Source: Ascidia mentula (Eukaryota; Chordata; Ascidiacea; Phlebobranchia; Ascidiidae). Taken from it: DNA of 64,000 nt. Of the stretch, positions 45,142-56,425 are shown in pieces. Position 1 is the first letter of the stretch. Each line of letters opens with the position of its first letter. Location: the NCBI GenBank assembly GCA_947561715.1, contig OX387200.1, forward strand, positions 21,578,501 to 21,642,500, in the 5' to 3' direction. A program made the translations under genes and the position numbers. A model generated the notes under the pieces. That model made no database searches, had not been told where the DNA came from, and worked only from the letters and a program-made list of their open reading frames with translations.

Positions 45142-48100
45142 TTATATGTAAAACGCACTCACAAAAAAGAAGAATTACCGTCCACAACCAAAATGCAAAC
45201 TACTTTAGTAATAATTTCTATCCTGTATTCGATAATAATCATCCCATTGATACCATTTTCATAGCACAAATGAACCATGTACATAGATTATACGCCTAAA
45301 TGTCATTCTTGTGTGGCGTTTTGACAACAACTTGAAAATGAGTGTAAAAATAACTTTATATTTTAAGAAGGAATTGCGAAGATAATATTTTCTAGGGTTT
45401 TGTTTTGATTTATGTGTAAATTTTAAAACAAATGATTGTTCATGCAAATTTTTCAACGGGCGTGTGTTCATTCTCAGTTTCATTCAATAGCAATAGACTA
45501 CTAACCTTAAAATGTGTATTATTTATGCACTGTTAAAAGGTTTGGTTGCGGAAGTCACATGGAAAGTTTTGGACCAACAGCCTTTATTAATGTGTCAGTA
45601 TGTCATGGTGTGGGAAGATTGGCGGGCTCTTTGGCGTATGACTGTTATTTGTGCTGTTAAATTTTGTGCGTTTTTCTTCTTGTTTCATTTGTCTTTACAT
45701 GAGGATAGGAGGCTGTAGGTTGTTGTTGAACAGATAACTAACCTGATGACAATGACGCTTGACGGAATTTGAATGAAATGCTCCAATTGTGGTTTAACCG
45801 GCTCAATCCTGTAACAACAAATTATTAACTTGTTGAGGGTTAAATTGGTGAAATATTAAACTTCACCGGCAGAAAAATTTAGAATATACGCAGCGTTTCA
45901 TTACCTGTGCTTTAACTTTCGTTGTTATACGTTTTCCCGGACTATTTTACCTGGCAGTAACAATAGTGAAACAATTTTCTGCCTAACTCAAATTAGCATT
46001 TCGTTCTGTTCATTTAAAAGAGACGCAATTTTTTCTTACAAATCAGAAACTATCAAGAATTTTATTGGTAATATTATTATCATGTACTGATATACATTCT
46101 TGTGTAATAGCTTGTCACAGCGAATTTTTGTTTGTATAGAATTTTGCTGAAACGTGTATTCTCGATTAGAGTTTTTTGTCGATTATTTCTTTTATCGTCT
46201 GAGTAAGCCAAATTTAAATGCATGATTTTTGTGACCTTATTATGACCTGCGGCTCATAAAACCAACAGTGCTTTGCCGGATCAAGGCTGTAAAGTTTCAA
46301 ATCATTCATGTATTCATATGATGCCCGATTTCAAACAAATATAAAAGTAACTGTTTTGGTTTGTTACATCTTGTGTTGAAACAACAGCAGCAACACGCAA
46401 CCAACATACAAGTCCACCTGTAGAAATTGTGGCAGCTCCAGTAGCAAACATCATACAAGGACATCGCACTTCCAAAGTTATTTATTGCTTAACCGAATTG
46501 TCACTGGTAAATTGGTGCATAGATTTAATGCATATATCTCGGGTCAATAAGGCCGAGTGTTAATAAATGATTGCAATATGCCTGGCAGCAACAGAAGTTG
46601 TATATTAATAAATGATGTCCACCTTAATGCATTTAAAAGAAATAATGTAAATTTCAGTCAAAATATGAAGTGGGTTCGTTTACTGCATCAGTGAATTGAT
46701 CTCAGACCGGTTAAAACTTGATTTTTTGGTTACTATTACATATTTTCGCAAATTCAAAAATAACTGAATAAAAACTACCAAATTTTGGTGTCACTGCGAT
46801 AATGAGTTTAAAGAGATTTCTTCAGTACTTGTGATTCATTATTTGTAGGCTGTAGGGCTGTGGGTGAACATCGTTTTTTTCCCTAAAAGTTTGTCTTAAA
46901 TCGAACAGTTATCCTAAAAACATTGCATCTCAACTGGAATTCAAACCCGGCTATCACGGTAACCAATCCTCTGGCAGTTTGGCCGTTGTCAATAAACCAT
47001 TACCACAGACTAAAATTGTTCTGTGGAATCTCCTGCTGTGTTTTCTCACTAAACGTCCCAGATCATCCCTCGGGTCAAGGTCAAAAAGAAGTATCATACC
47101 AAGGTCCTCCGTCGGGTGCACTTTCTAGGTGTTCCGGCGGATGAACTCGCACCGAGACTGTTCTCGCGTTTTTGTGCTTCATTCATCAACCATATGCAAA
47201 AAAAGGCGAACTGCTGGCGTTCTGCCTGGCTGTAGCATGGTATATACAAACCTGGCCAACTTACGGTGAAACCCCTAAAAATGGGGGTTATTTGGGTAAA
47301 ACATGCAAAAACCTCAAGGTTGAGAGTGAACACAATTCTTTACGAACAATATTCCCATTTTAAATTATTTTTGTTGACACAAAACCAACATTCTCTGGCA
47401 TATCTCTGTGGTAAAATGGTTGAACAAGAAGGTGATGAAGATTATATATGCAGCAAGTTACAAGAAGCTGGCATTCAAAAAGAGCGACCAAAGACTGTAG
47501 CACCACACGCATGTTTCCCAACTTAATTCTTTACACATTTGGAACACACACGAAGGGTGCTATGCAGAACCCCCGCTGAACTTTTTGCTTGGCTTAAAAC
47601 GTCATAAGTTAAGCGCCGATTGTCGGGCGCTTAAAACCCCGCATAACTTTCAGGCATAGCAACTGCTTCACGATAGCAAAACTCCACTGCCAGGTCCCAG
47701 AGTTCGGGTGTAGTCGACAGTCGGTAAAACGCGCTTGGAACAATTTAAAGTTGCGCCACCTGATATTGCAACGTGTTTTCCTAATTAATAAAATAAGTCT
47801 GCTCACTGAGATTTAGTAGCTATAGTAAAGAACACGCATCGCAGACTTTAGTTCAATTATAGCAGCCCGCTAAACTCATTTGAACGCTGCAGGACTGCTG
47901 CGGAAATCGGTAACTTAAGATTGCTCTGAACGTATACTATCCTATTATGCACAACTTACCTTTTCATTGCAAATTGGCGCACAAATTGATCGGTGTGAAT
48001 GTGATTTTTGCATTTTTTCCGAAGAAAATAAAACTGCTGAAGGTACAGATATAAAAAAAACACTGTAGGAAAAATCGGATGAGAGGATCAATACGCCACG

Positions 48101-48170
48101 ACAAAAACGTGTTGCACTTGCTGTTTATATATTATGTTCATTGTTTTATTGATGACATGAAATAAATGTG
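45141..48170. other. Intergenic DNA between gene B and NOC3L
   Basis: No protein-coding gene is supported. It holds a weak tRNA-like SINE remnant on the minus strand at 46923-47015, a small GC hairpin (taagcgcc...ggcgctta, 47610-47633) and scattered GC-richer patches at 47050-47130 and 47550-47800 that may be old transposon debris. Confidence 0.5.
46923..47015 (-). repeat. Possible tRNA-derived SINE remnant
   Basis: On the minus strand, gtggtaatggttta resembles an A box and, about 45 bases later, gccgggtttgaattcc resembles a B box. The cloverleaf is not intact, so this is not a working tRNA gene. Confidence 0.3.
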
Positions 48171-51100
48171 ATGGGCATGAATCAGAAACGTAAAGGTAAA
48201 TTTGAAGAGGAAGAAAGCTTTGAAAAAAAGCCGCGTTTTACCAAGGGTGAGGAAAATTGTGCTTTGAACAAGGAGAATGTAAAATCAAGACATCTGCTCC
48301 CAATAAAAGTTGCGTCGGGAAAATTTGTTGCGCAAAGTGTCGATGTGGAAAAGGATGACAGTGACACTGAACAAACCGTGTCCCCCAAAGAAGACCCAGA
48401 GCAGCTATTACAAAACAAGCAGGAATTATCTCTCAATAGGAAGCAGAAAATAATCAGGGTCAAAAACAAGATCGCCAAACTAGCGTCGGCCGTCGTCGCT
48501 GAACCACAGGCAAATGTAAAACACATCAAGCAACTACGGTTAATGCTGGAAGATGAAAAATCACCAGAAAGTTGTGTTATTACCAGAAAACTTGTCATTG
48601 CATCACTGGCTTGCTTGTTCATCGACATTATACCAGGTTTGTAAATCCCTTAATTAACTTTCTAAAAGGTGTTAAACATGGGCTATGTCTATGTATATAT
48701 GTTTGTGTAGAAACATTTTAAGCCATTACTTTACTAATATCCATGTTGTGCCCTATTACTTTGTTCTGACTTCTCAGAGGCTACTTAAAGTTGACCAAAT
48801 CCAAAATCCTGAATCCTGTTTATATATATAAATTTGTTACTAATTTTGAAGTTGACCATGGTTAGTTGAGCTTCTCATTGTTTTGTAGGATACAGAATAC
48901 GAGAAAGAACGGAAAAAGAAAAGCAAGTGAAACTTAGCAAAGATGTGAAAGCTCTCACAGGTTTCGAGGAGAATCTTTTGCACCAGTACCAACTGTTCCT
49001 TCAATACCTTGAGAAACTGATCAACAAACGAAAACATCCGGGTAAAAATAATGTAAACTACCGTATTTTACGGACCATAAGGCGCAATTTAAATCCTTTT
49101 TTTCCTCATAAATTGATCGTGCGCCTAATGTATGGATCAATGTATGGATGCTTTATTGCCTACACTCAAAACTAGTACCGATACTATTATTATATAAATA
49201 AACCACCGTCTTACACAATAAACTACGGTAAAAGCAACTAGCAACTGTGATATTCACTAGGCTCATTTTTTCTTTTGCTCATTGTACTATTGTGACTTGC
49301 TTACATTTATTACGTAACAAGTAAACTTGACTTGCTTACATTTATTACGTAGCCTTATAATCGGGTGCGCTTTATGGTCCGTAAAATACGGTAGGTGTAT
49401 TTTTTAAGAAAATTACAATATTTTAAGAAACATAATAATAACTCTCCAATCCAAAACATTTTGTTTCGTATTCTGCCACAATTAGGCAATCATATTCCTG
49501 AAAAACCTTGCATGCTTCTAATTCTAACTATAATTTTCAGGAAAAGGGCAACTGCTTTCGGCAGAAGCTGATCGAAGTCTAGGTGAAGTTGCCATACACT
49601 GTTTATGTGACTTGTACATAAAAACATCTCACTTCAATTACCATAACAACATTACTTTGGTTGTTGTTCCAATTGCAAATGATGACCCTGATGTGGAAAT
49701 AAGAAAACAATGTTGCGATGCCATAGCAACCATCTTCAAAACTGATAAACTCGGTTCATCAACCTATGCTACAGTTAAAGCCATGTCTAATGTCACTAAA
49801 CAAAGGGGGCCTAGAAAAGTAAAAACTGAATTTCTGGACACACTTCTTTATTTAAGGTGAGTAGTGGATGATTTATGTTCAATGCAAGGCATTATTTTGT
49901 TTTTTGGCTGCTATGTTTTAATGTTCAAGGCAATGGCATTCCATTATTTTGAAAATATTTGGTTAATGAGTTTAAAATGTTTAAAATTTTGGTGTGTTTA
50001 TTTTTTATGCTGAATTATGAAGTATATAAATCATTGGTGTTTCAAAAAAAAAATGTGTTTAGAATCACAAAAGTTGATTATTCAATGATCGCGCACACTA
50101 AAACCAAAGCGGAAAGGAAGAAGGCAAAGGAAGCAAAAAAGAAAATGTCGAGAAGGCAATTGAAACACATGAAGAAGCAAAAACTAATTGAAAATGAGTT
50201 GAAGGAGGCAGCAGCCACTGAAGATATTGAGCAAAGAACTCAACTTCACACTGAAACTGTACAACTTGTTTTCCTCATGTATTTCAGAATATTAAAGCAT
50301 AAGGTGAGACCTTCACGATAAACTTTAAGAAATCAAAATATTTGTTTTTAAGCAATGCATATTTAAAAATTTAAATTTGTGTGTGTACTTTGTCAAATTA
50401 AATACAAATCTTTGTGAGAAATTATTGGGATTTAAATGTAAGATACATTTAGCATACAATGGTTTTATAGCTAATCATGTCATTATGTAGTCTGATGAAA
50501 TGGTTCGCTGTCGCTCCATATTACCTTCTGTGTTGGAGGGTTTAGCAAAGTATGCCCGCCTTATCAATGTTGACTTCTTTGGTGACTTGATTCAACATCT
50601 GCAACGTCTTGTTGCCTCCGGTGAACTTACAATCAGGGAAAACCTCCACTGTATATTTACAGCTTTTCAGGTATATTATATATATATATATATAGGAGCA
50701 TGATGTCATGTAACAAATTGTGACATCACAATATAGCTGCCCCCTGGAAATATTAAAACTAGGTGCCTATGTTTAAGTGTAATCATTTTCAAACCTGGCA
50801 TGTCCACTGCTTGGGAAAATGCTAAAAATGATTTTCCCTGTACTTTCATTTGACCCATTTGTTGGTGATATTCTTGACAGCATCAGCGACAAACTGACTG
50901 ACCTGTTTTTAATTTCTGTGTAGATTTTAACAGGTCAAGGCGAAGTGCTTAACATAGATCCTGCGAATTTCTACACGGTCATGTTCACTCAACTTAATGA
51001 TCTTCCATTCAACAACCAATCCAAAAAATCAAACACAGACAACAGCCAGGGAAACTGTTTTACAACAGCCATAGATTGTGTTGAAATGATGCTTAATAAG

Positions 51101-51985
51101 CGAAGAAAACAGGTATGATCTCTAGGTGAATACTTAAAGCAATGGATGTCGTTTCAATTCCAACCCAACTAGCAGTTTGTATTATGTTCATTCCAAAATT
51201 CCCCACCTTACAGATAATGCATCAAACACTAAACATTTTAACAAATGCAAAAAGTTATCATGTGAATAAAATACATTATTTCTGTGAGCTGCAGACAGAT
51301 GCTCACTGTTCAACCTATAAGGTCACATCAGTGGAGTTTGGTATGACTCTTCTAGATGACTTTGTCGGCCAAACGGTCAAGCAAACATTTCCACTTGATG
51401 GTGACTGATCATATTATTGGCTCCACTTTGCTTATGTATAATATATTACATTTGCTTAAACATCAGTTATTTTTGCAGGTGACAATCACTGCTCTCAAAT
51501 CTTTTATCAAGCGCTTGTCAACAATCTCGCTTCATGTACATCAGTCTAAATTTGCTCTTGCAGTATTGGAAGAAACCAGAAAATTACTCAACAGCAACAG
51601 CAAGGCAGCTTCGTTATTTGATGTTGAGTCACAATCGATAGGTTAGTAAATGTGTACAAACACAATATGATGATATTAGAAAGGTCGAAAATGATTGAAG
51701 CGGACCTAAAATTTGTCATTAATACGTCACTAACAGCAATCAGCAAATAACGTTGGCGCAGCCAATATTGTACCACAAACACACAAAGTCACACATGCTT
51801 GACAAAATGATTTTTGTTTTTAATAGTGCTTTGTTTCAGGCACATACGACCCTAAAATAGACGATCCAGAAAGAAACGGAGCAAATTCGGCGGTTTTATG
51901 GGAAAACCACTTGTTGCTTCGCCACTATGTGCCGCTAGTGAGCCAGACGGCTGTACGATTTTTCAAAGATTTCAACGCTCAATAA
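48171..51985 (+). CDS. NOC3L: NOC3L, nucleolar complex protein 3 homologue
   Basis: Eight exons (48171-48636, 48889-49041, 49541-49856, 50063-50303, 50491-50670, 50924-51112, 51479-51641, 51840-51985) encode 617 residues. The Noc3/NOC3L family acts in the nucleolus with Noc2 in maturation and export of pre-60S ribosomes, and in yeast also in replication licensing. Diagnostic segments are KIIRVKNKIAKLAS, RKLVIASLACLFIDI, a long Lys-rich KERRK-type helix in exon 4, LHTETVQLVFLMYFRILKH, LPSVLEGLAKYARLINVDFF and ILTGQGEVLNIDP. Human NOC3L has about 800 residues; this one is shorter at the N-terminus and ends soon after LLLRHYVPLV. A MITE lies in intron 2. The stop is fused to AATAAA. Confidence 0.95.
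49059..49393. mobile_element. MITE in NOC3L intron 2
   Basis: The 28-bp ends (taccgtattttacggaccat... at 49059-49086 and its reverse complement at 49366-49393) differ at one position. The 335-bp element has no coding capacity and fills most of the intron. Its ends resemble a MITE type seen widely in animals. The superfamily is not certain; a TA target is possible. Confidence 0.8.
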
Positions 51986-51986
51986 A
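51981..51986 (+). terminator. AATAAA overlapping NOC3L stop
   Basis: The hexamer shares the TAA stop. The convergent PIERCE-family gene ends only about 160 bp away, which fits very short 3' UTRs. Confidence 0.5.
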
Positions 51987-52143
51987 ACTAGTGTTCTGCA
52001 GGGTGGCCCTTTGTTGTTGTTTTTTTTTTGCCGCTGTTGGTACAAATTATGTCAGTCTTATATAAAACCGCCTGTGATGCCAAATTAACTTTTTGTATCC
52101 AATTTAAACGAACCAAGCGCTACTTGCTTTACCATCAGAAAAG

Positions 52144-52149
52144 TTTATT
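52144..52149 (-). terminator. AATAAA abutting the PIERCE-family stop
   Basis: On the minus strand the stop reads TGAATAAA, so the hexamer begins at the last base of the stop codon. Confidence 0.5.
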
Positions 52150-52457
52150 CAGTTGACCGAATGGTTCCTGTACATTCCACACTTAGCAAGTTTTTTCGTG
52201 AATTTCCTGCTAACACCGTGGAATTGGCTGGGTGATGTATGGTGGTTCGGTCCTCTACTACCATAATCTGAGGCTGTCGTTCGGTAAAGCGGGTCAATCT
52301 TAACCCCGTAACCTTGCATTAATTCAGGTTTCTTGAATCTTTCCGGCAATGCGCCAGGAATAAATTTCCCAAACTTTATCACGGGTTCCTCATCTACAGT
52401 TGGATTTTCTTCAGCCTTTTCCACCTTCACGCAATTACATTGACCGGAAAATGCCAT
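52149..52457 (-). CDS. PIERCE1: PIERCE-family ciliary microtubule inner protein
   Basis: The single exon gives 102 residues. The core LPERFKKPELMQGYG, LYRTTASDYGSRGP, and KKLAKCGMYRNHSVN matches vertebrate PIERCE1 (LPGRFNNP..., YRTS...YGSRAP, GMFRNNTLN) in order and spacing. PIERCE proteins sit inside axonemal doublet microtubules and help dock outer dynein arms. The protein stops right after the RN.S.N motif, about 35 residues shorter than human PIERCE1, so PIERCE1 versus PIERCE2 cannot be fixed by eye. A further C-terminal exon is possible but not seen. It is convergent with NOC3L. Confidence 0.8.
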   Translation of the reverse strand: MAFSGQCNCVKVEKAEENPTVDEEPVIKFGKFIPGALPERFKKPELMQGYGVKIDPLYRTTASDYGSRGPNHHTSPSQFHGVSRKFTKKLAKCGMYRNHSVN

Positions 52458-54973
52458 TATTATAATAATGAAAAATACGATTTTGATGTTGGTTTTACCA
52501 CTGCGTTATGAGCCCAATTCCAATTGTTACGTAATAACCACCCTAAATTACGTCATACACTGACAATTATGAACCCAAGAAAGGACAGCAAATGCATTAA
52601 GACTATCGGCGTGCTGACAAGTCATATCGTTCTTCTTAGATTTGTAATATTTTAACTTCTAATCGCGTGTAGCAAGATTCAGAATATCAACACAATCAAA
52701 TACGTAATTCCGTTAATCCCACACTAACGTAAGGTGGCGCCCGTAACCTGTATGACATCACAATCGTCAATCAGACAATCCTGCCTTTTTGCATGACATG
52801 TTTAACGGAAGCAATTTTGATTGTGTCGACAAATTTGACCAAGCAAATAAGCCATAGCTCATCATGTCAAAATAATATAAATAATCCTAAGTCATCCGTC
52901 TGTTTAAAGTTTCGCCTGTGTTTGCAGGCATCATCAGTATCGCTAAAAACAAACACAAACAACGCAGTTAACCAACAGTAAAACAAGAATACTAATCCGT
53001 TACTGAGTCTCTGTTAGCCATAGAGACTACACAGGCGGTTCAAAGAAATTAAACTCTCACTCACCATGTCATAAACAAAACCATCTAACTACAAAGCAAC
53101 AGTTAAACTTAACTTGGCAGGAACATTTAGTCATTCTCACTTTACAGTCATTATTAACGGGGGATATTTGCTTGACCCTGCGGGACCCTGGATTAACAGC
53201 ACATTTAAAACCAATAAAATAAAAATAGTTACAATTACGATAATTGTGAAAAATATTCGTCAGGTTGTCGTTTATAAAGCAATAAATCGTAGACACGTTT
53301 TTCTGCAAAATGTTTATCTAATGTTTCGGCTCCAACCTTTCACAAAGCAAGTTGTGCAAAACATGAGGCTACAACTCAAGGTAAAGTAATCCCAATCATT
53401 TGGGAGGAATACCCTGACCGCATGACAGAAGCTCAGGGAAATGTAAAGTTAAAATTGCAACAAATTTAACAACCCTGCGGTTTAGAACCCCATATACGCA
53501 CAATAACCACTGTTACCAACGTGGGTTTCACAGAGACATAAATCAAAACGAATGTGAGTTGTTTTGCTGCGCAACCCGGCAAGGCACATACACACATTCA
53601 TACGACGAAGCACGCGCACACTCACGCGCCATGCACACACAACGTGTGTGGTCACCTGCACATTCATTCGAATCCAGCGGCCACCGCCATTTTCGAACAG
53701 TTTTTCTGGTGGTCGGTGGGCAGATTTGTGGGAAAGAATACCTGCCAGTCTTGGGTAGTGTCGCCGACATCGAGTCGCGAAGGGCGGTTCGACTTCTCAG
53801 TAAGGACACAAAACTGTACAGGGTGAGAAAAAACTTTTTCTTGCCACCAGAAGTTGGCGGTTGCCGATGGACGTGTGAGAAGCAAGGTAGTATTGGATGA
53901 AGCATTCGCATGTAGCACGGGTGCGGGGGGTTCAGTGCGAAGTTTGAGGTGTGGAAAGGGGATTTAGAAGCTGTTGGATTAGCGGCTAATCTGGCGGCGG
54001 AGAGAACACCTTTGCCAGGATCCGGTTTCATGAAGGTTTTTATGGATATTTTCCCCTGCGAGTTTTCGGAAGAGCAGGTGTTAATGCTTATCAGTGTGAT
54101 TGAGTTACCCAGTGTTAAGATGCTGGATCAGAAACAGAGCTTTTCGATGAAAGACGCAGACCATGTAATAAGATTATAGGAGAGTCGCCCCAATGCTGAA
54201 GCTACTGCGAGACATTCACGCCCCATCGGGACTAATTTTGCTCCACGTTAATCAAGCTTAGCACAGTGTCCTGTGCGGCTCAAAAGTCTGGCGTTAACTC
54301 ACTTTAGTGGCTTTGTAGGGTGGAGTTGTTTTGCAGGGGCGGTAAAAATTACAGACCACCCGATCTTGTGCCATTCAGACCCCAAGCAACGGGTGCTTGA
54401 CCGCGTGTAAAAATTTAGGTGTGCGGGTGGCGAAATTTTCTTCATGGTCGCCCAAAGACGGGCAAACATTTGCTGTAAACAGCGCCCTACGACACTGGCG
54501 CGTTCGCCCTTCACTTCTATGAAGGCGGGAAGGTTGGCACATTAAACAGGGTGGGGCTGGTGTAGTTATGCAACGCAGGAGTACAAGAGTATGAGCAGGG
54601 CGGAATCCAGACTCAGACAAGGTCTTCGATCACTCGGGTTTGGTCGTGTCTTGTACTCTGCATCCGAGAGGCAGCTGTAATGACAGGTGGATGAGGAACA
54701 GTCAGGTTGTATGTAAATGAGATGTCGAGCTAGTAGAGTGATTCACGCAGTTGTAGTATTTGTGATGTTGCGAAATTGCAGCCTTATTTCCAGTTGACAA
54801 TAAAACATATATTGCAACGACCACCATTTATTAATTTTGTCTTTTTTGCAAGTTTTTTTCCCAGTTTAATTTTATTCACTCATGTTTTTTTTTCTTCAAG
54901 TTGTTTTGCAAAGTTGCTTTAACCGGACTTTTCTATAAACAGGTGTAAAAAACACTAAAACTTCGTTTGCAGA
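52458..54973. other. Intergenic DNA and probable GAS1 upstream region
   Basis: No gene can be supported. A GC-richer segment at 53540-54200 shows overlapping open frames on both strands (for example 53559-53900 plus and 53543-54031 minus) without family features, as expected from base composition. The sequence cttcgtttgcag directly before the GAS1 start codon looks like a splice acceptor, so a non-coding 5' exon may lie here. Confidence 0.45.
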
Positions 54974-56425
54974 ATGACATTCATTGCCTCAATTTTCCAA
55001 TGGTCGCTGATCTTGAAACTCGTATTTTGTTCGAGCGAACACAGCTCTGTGTCCTTGCACAACGACAACCGACCAACGGGTTTCGATCTTCAACAATTCG
55101 GTCTTTCAACTCGGCACAGTTATTACGCGGATGATTTCGATATCGCGAACGTGGCTGATGAAAACCCCTGGAACGAATGGGTCCAAGAACTTGTGCACAC
55201 AACGGATATTAGGGGCAGCATTCAGAAGGCCCTGGATACTCCACGTTGGTGGTTGGCGTGGGAGCATCTTCATCCTTCCACGCGGGAAAAGGTGATAGAG
55301 GATGTGATGCCTCTTCTTCTTGGTGGAGGAGGAAGCGGCTGGAAGTTGCATTGTTCCGACGCCTACAAGTTATGTCAGGTGGACAAAAACTGCCAGAGCA
55401 AGTTCCGGAACTTTGTTTCCTCCTGTTCACCAAACGCAGGGAGCAACATCATGCAGAGGATGCTGAATATCGCCAGTAGCAACGGGTTCCCTCGCAGGAG
55501 GCTGGTGAGATCTGTTCGTGAATTCAAGCAGAAGAGCAGGAGGATAAGAACAAGGAAGAGGAATAAATTTAGCAGGATCAAGAAAAAGGTGAAGAGATTT
55601 CGACCAAAGAAGATCGCCTCCCAGTATCTTCATCATTGGATGGGAAGAAGATGGAAGAAGGTTTTCCACAAGAGGTTGGCGGCTCATGATCAAGATATGT
55701 GTCCTCCAAAGTGCGTCGAGGCTCTCATTCTTCTCAACAACACGATCTACAGCTCGCTCCTTGCGCACTGCGACTGCACATTGGAATCCCTGCTCCGCAA
55801 GCACGCGAATGCGACCGCGCGGAATTCCGTAACTCGTAATCCCTACACGATGCAACGCTTATACGGAACCGAAAGTAGCACGCCTATTCCCACGTGGAAT
55901 CAGGGATTCTGTCAAAGGCAACAAAAGAAAGCGCGCGAGTGTCGACCGCGGTTGTTCAAGGCCCGCGGTGGTCGGCTGGGTTGTACCGAGTCACGTGTGA
56001 GATGTGAACACAACCCTAGGTGTAGGAAAGCGCAAATGAAATTCCTTCGAAGTTGCTCGCAAGTGATTAACGGCTTGCAGTGCACGCGCGCTTGCGTCGG
56101 CGCCATTGCGAATTTGCAAAGAACGTCGCGACATTTCAGCACCTGTGTGTGCGACGGAGCTGAGGGAAGAAACTGCCGCTCAATACGTTCGAATATTTTC
56201 GAGCTATGCGGATGCAGATCGACTGCGTTTCAACGATTTCGCGGCACTTGGCCCACCCGAAGTCCCGCGCGAAGACGATTAAGATGTCCGAGCGGACGTA
56301 ATACTGTAAAACGCGTAACGTCAATAGAAAATGTCAGTAACGACTCTGACAGAAGGCGCCAAGCCTTGCGATATTTAAGCACTATGCTGTTTACTCTTTT
56401 TGCCTTCACAAGTTTAAAGTTTTAA
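54974..56425 (+). CDS. GAS1: GAS1-like GPI-anchored Hedgehog co-receptor
   Basis: The single coding exon gives 483 residues. A hydrophobic signal peptide lies at about 1-20 and a hydrophobic C-terminus (ALRYLSTMLFTLFAFTSLKF) suits GPI anchoring. Two GDNF/GAS1 cysteine domains are present: residues 127-151 plus 243-268 (CSDAYKLCQVDKNC ... CPPKCVEALILLN ... CDC), and 337-414 (CTESRVRCEHNPRC ... GLQCTRACVGAI ... CVCDGAEGRNC ... LC). The second closely resembles vertebrate GAS1 domain 2. GAS1 binds Hedgehog ligands at the cell surface with Patched. The first domain is split by about 90 residues, of which 174-234 are strongly Arg/Lys-rich; vertebrate GAS1 has an Ala-rich insert at the same place. 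Vertebrate GAS1 is also intronless in its coding region. An N-glycosylation site is NNT at 255. Confidence 0.88.
   Translation: MTFIASIFQWSLILKLVFCSSEHSSVSLHNDNRPTGFDLQQFGLSTRHSYYADDFDIANVADENPWNEWVQELVHTTDIRGSIQKALDTPRWWLAWEHLHPSTREKVIEDVMPLLLGGGGSGWKLHCSDAYKLCQVDKNCQSKFRNFVSSCSPNAGSNIMQRMLNIASSNGFPRRRLVRSVREFKQKSRRIRTRKRNKFSRIKKKVKRFRPKKIASQYLHHWMGRRWKKVFHKRLAAHDQDMCPPKCVEALILLNNTIYSSLLAHCDCTLESLLRKHANATARNSVTRNPYTMQRLYGTESSTPIPTWNQGFCQRQQKKARECRPRLFKARGGRLGCTESRVRCEHNPRCRKAQMKFLRSCSQVINGLQCTRACVGAIANLQRTSRHFSTCVCDGAEGRNCRSIRSNIFELCGCRSTAFQRFRGTWPTRSPARRRLRCPSGRNTVKRVTSIENVSNDSDRRRQALRYLSTMLFTLFAFTSLKF

Noticed and set aside
47610-47633. Hairpin as a histone 3' stem-loop
   Set aside because: The stem (taagcgcc/ggcgctta) lacks the histone stem-loop consensus and there is no histone gene nearby.
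53543-54031. 162-residue minus-strand frame overlapping 113-residue plus-strand frames
   Set aside because: Open frames on both strands in a GC-richer patch, with no domain, splice context or conserved motif.
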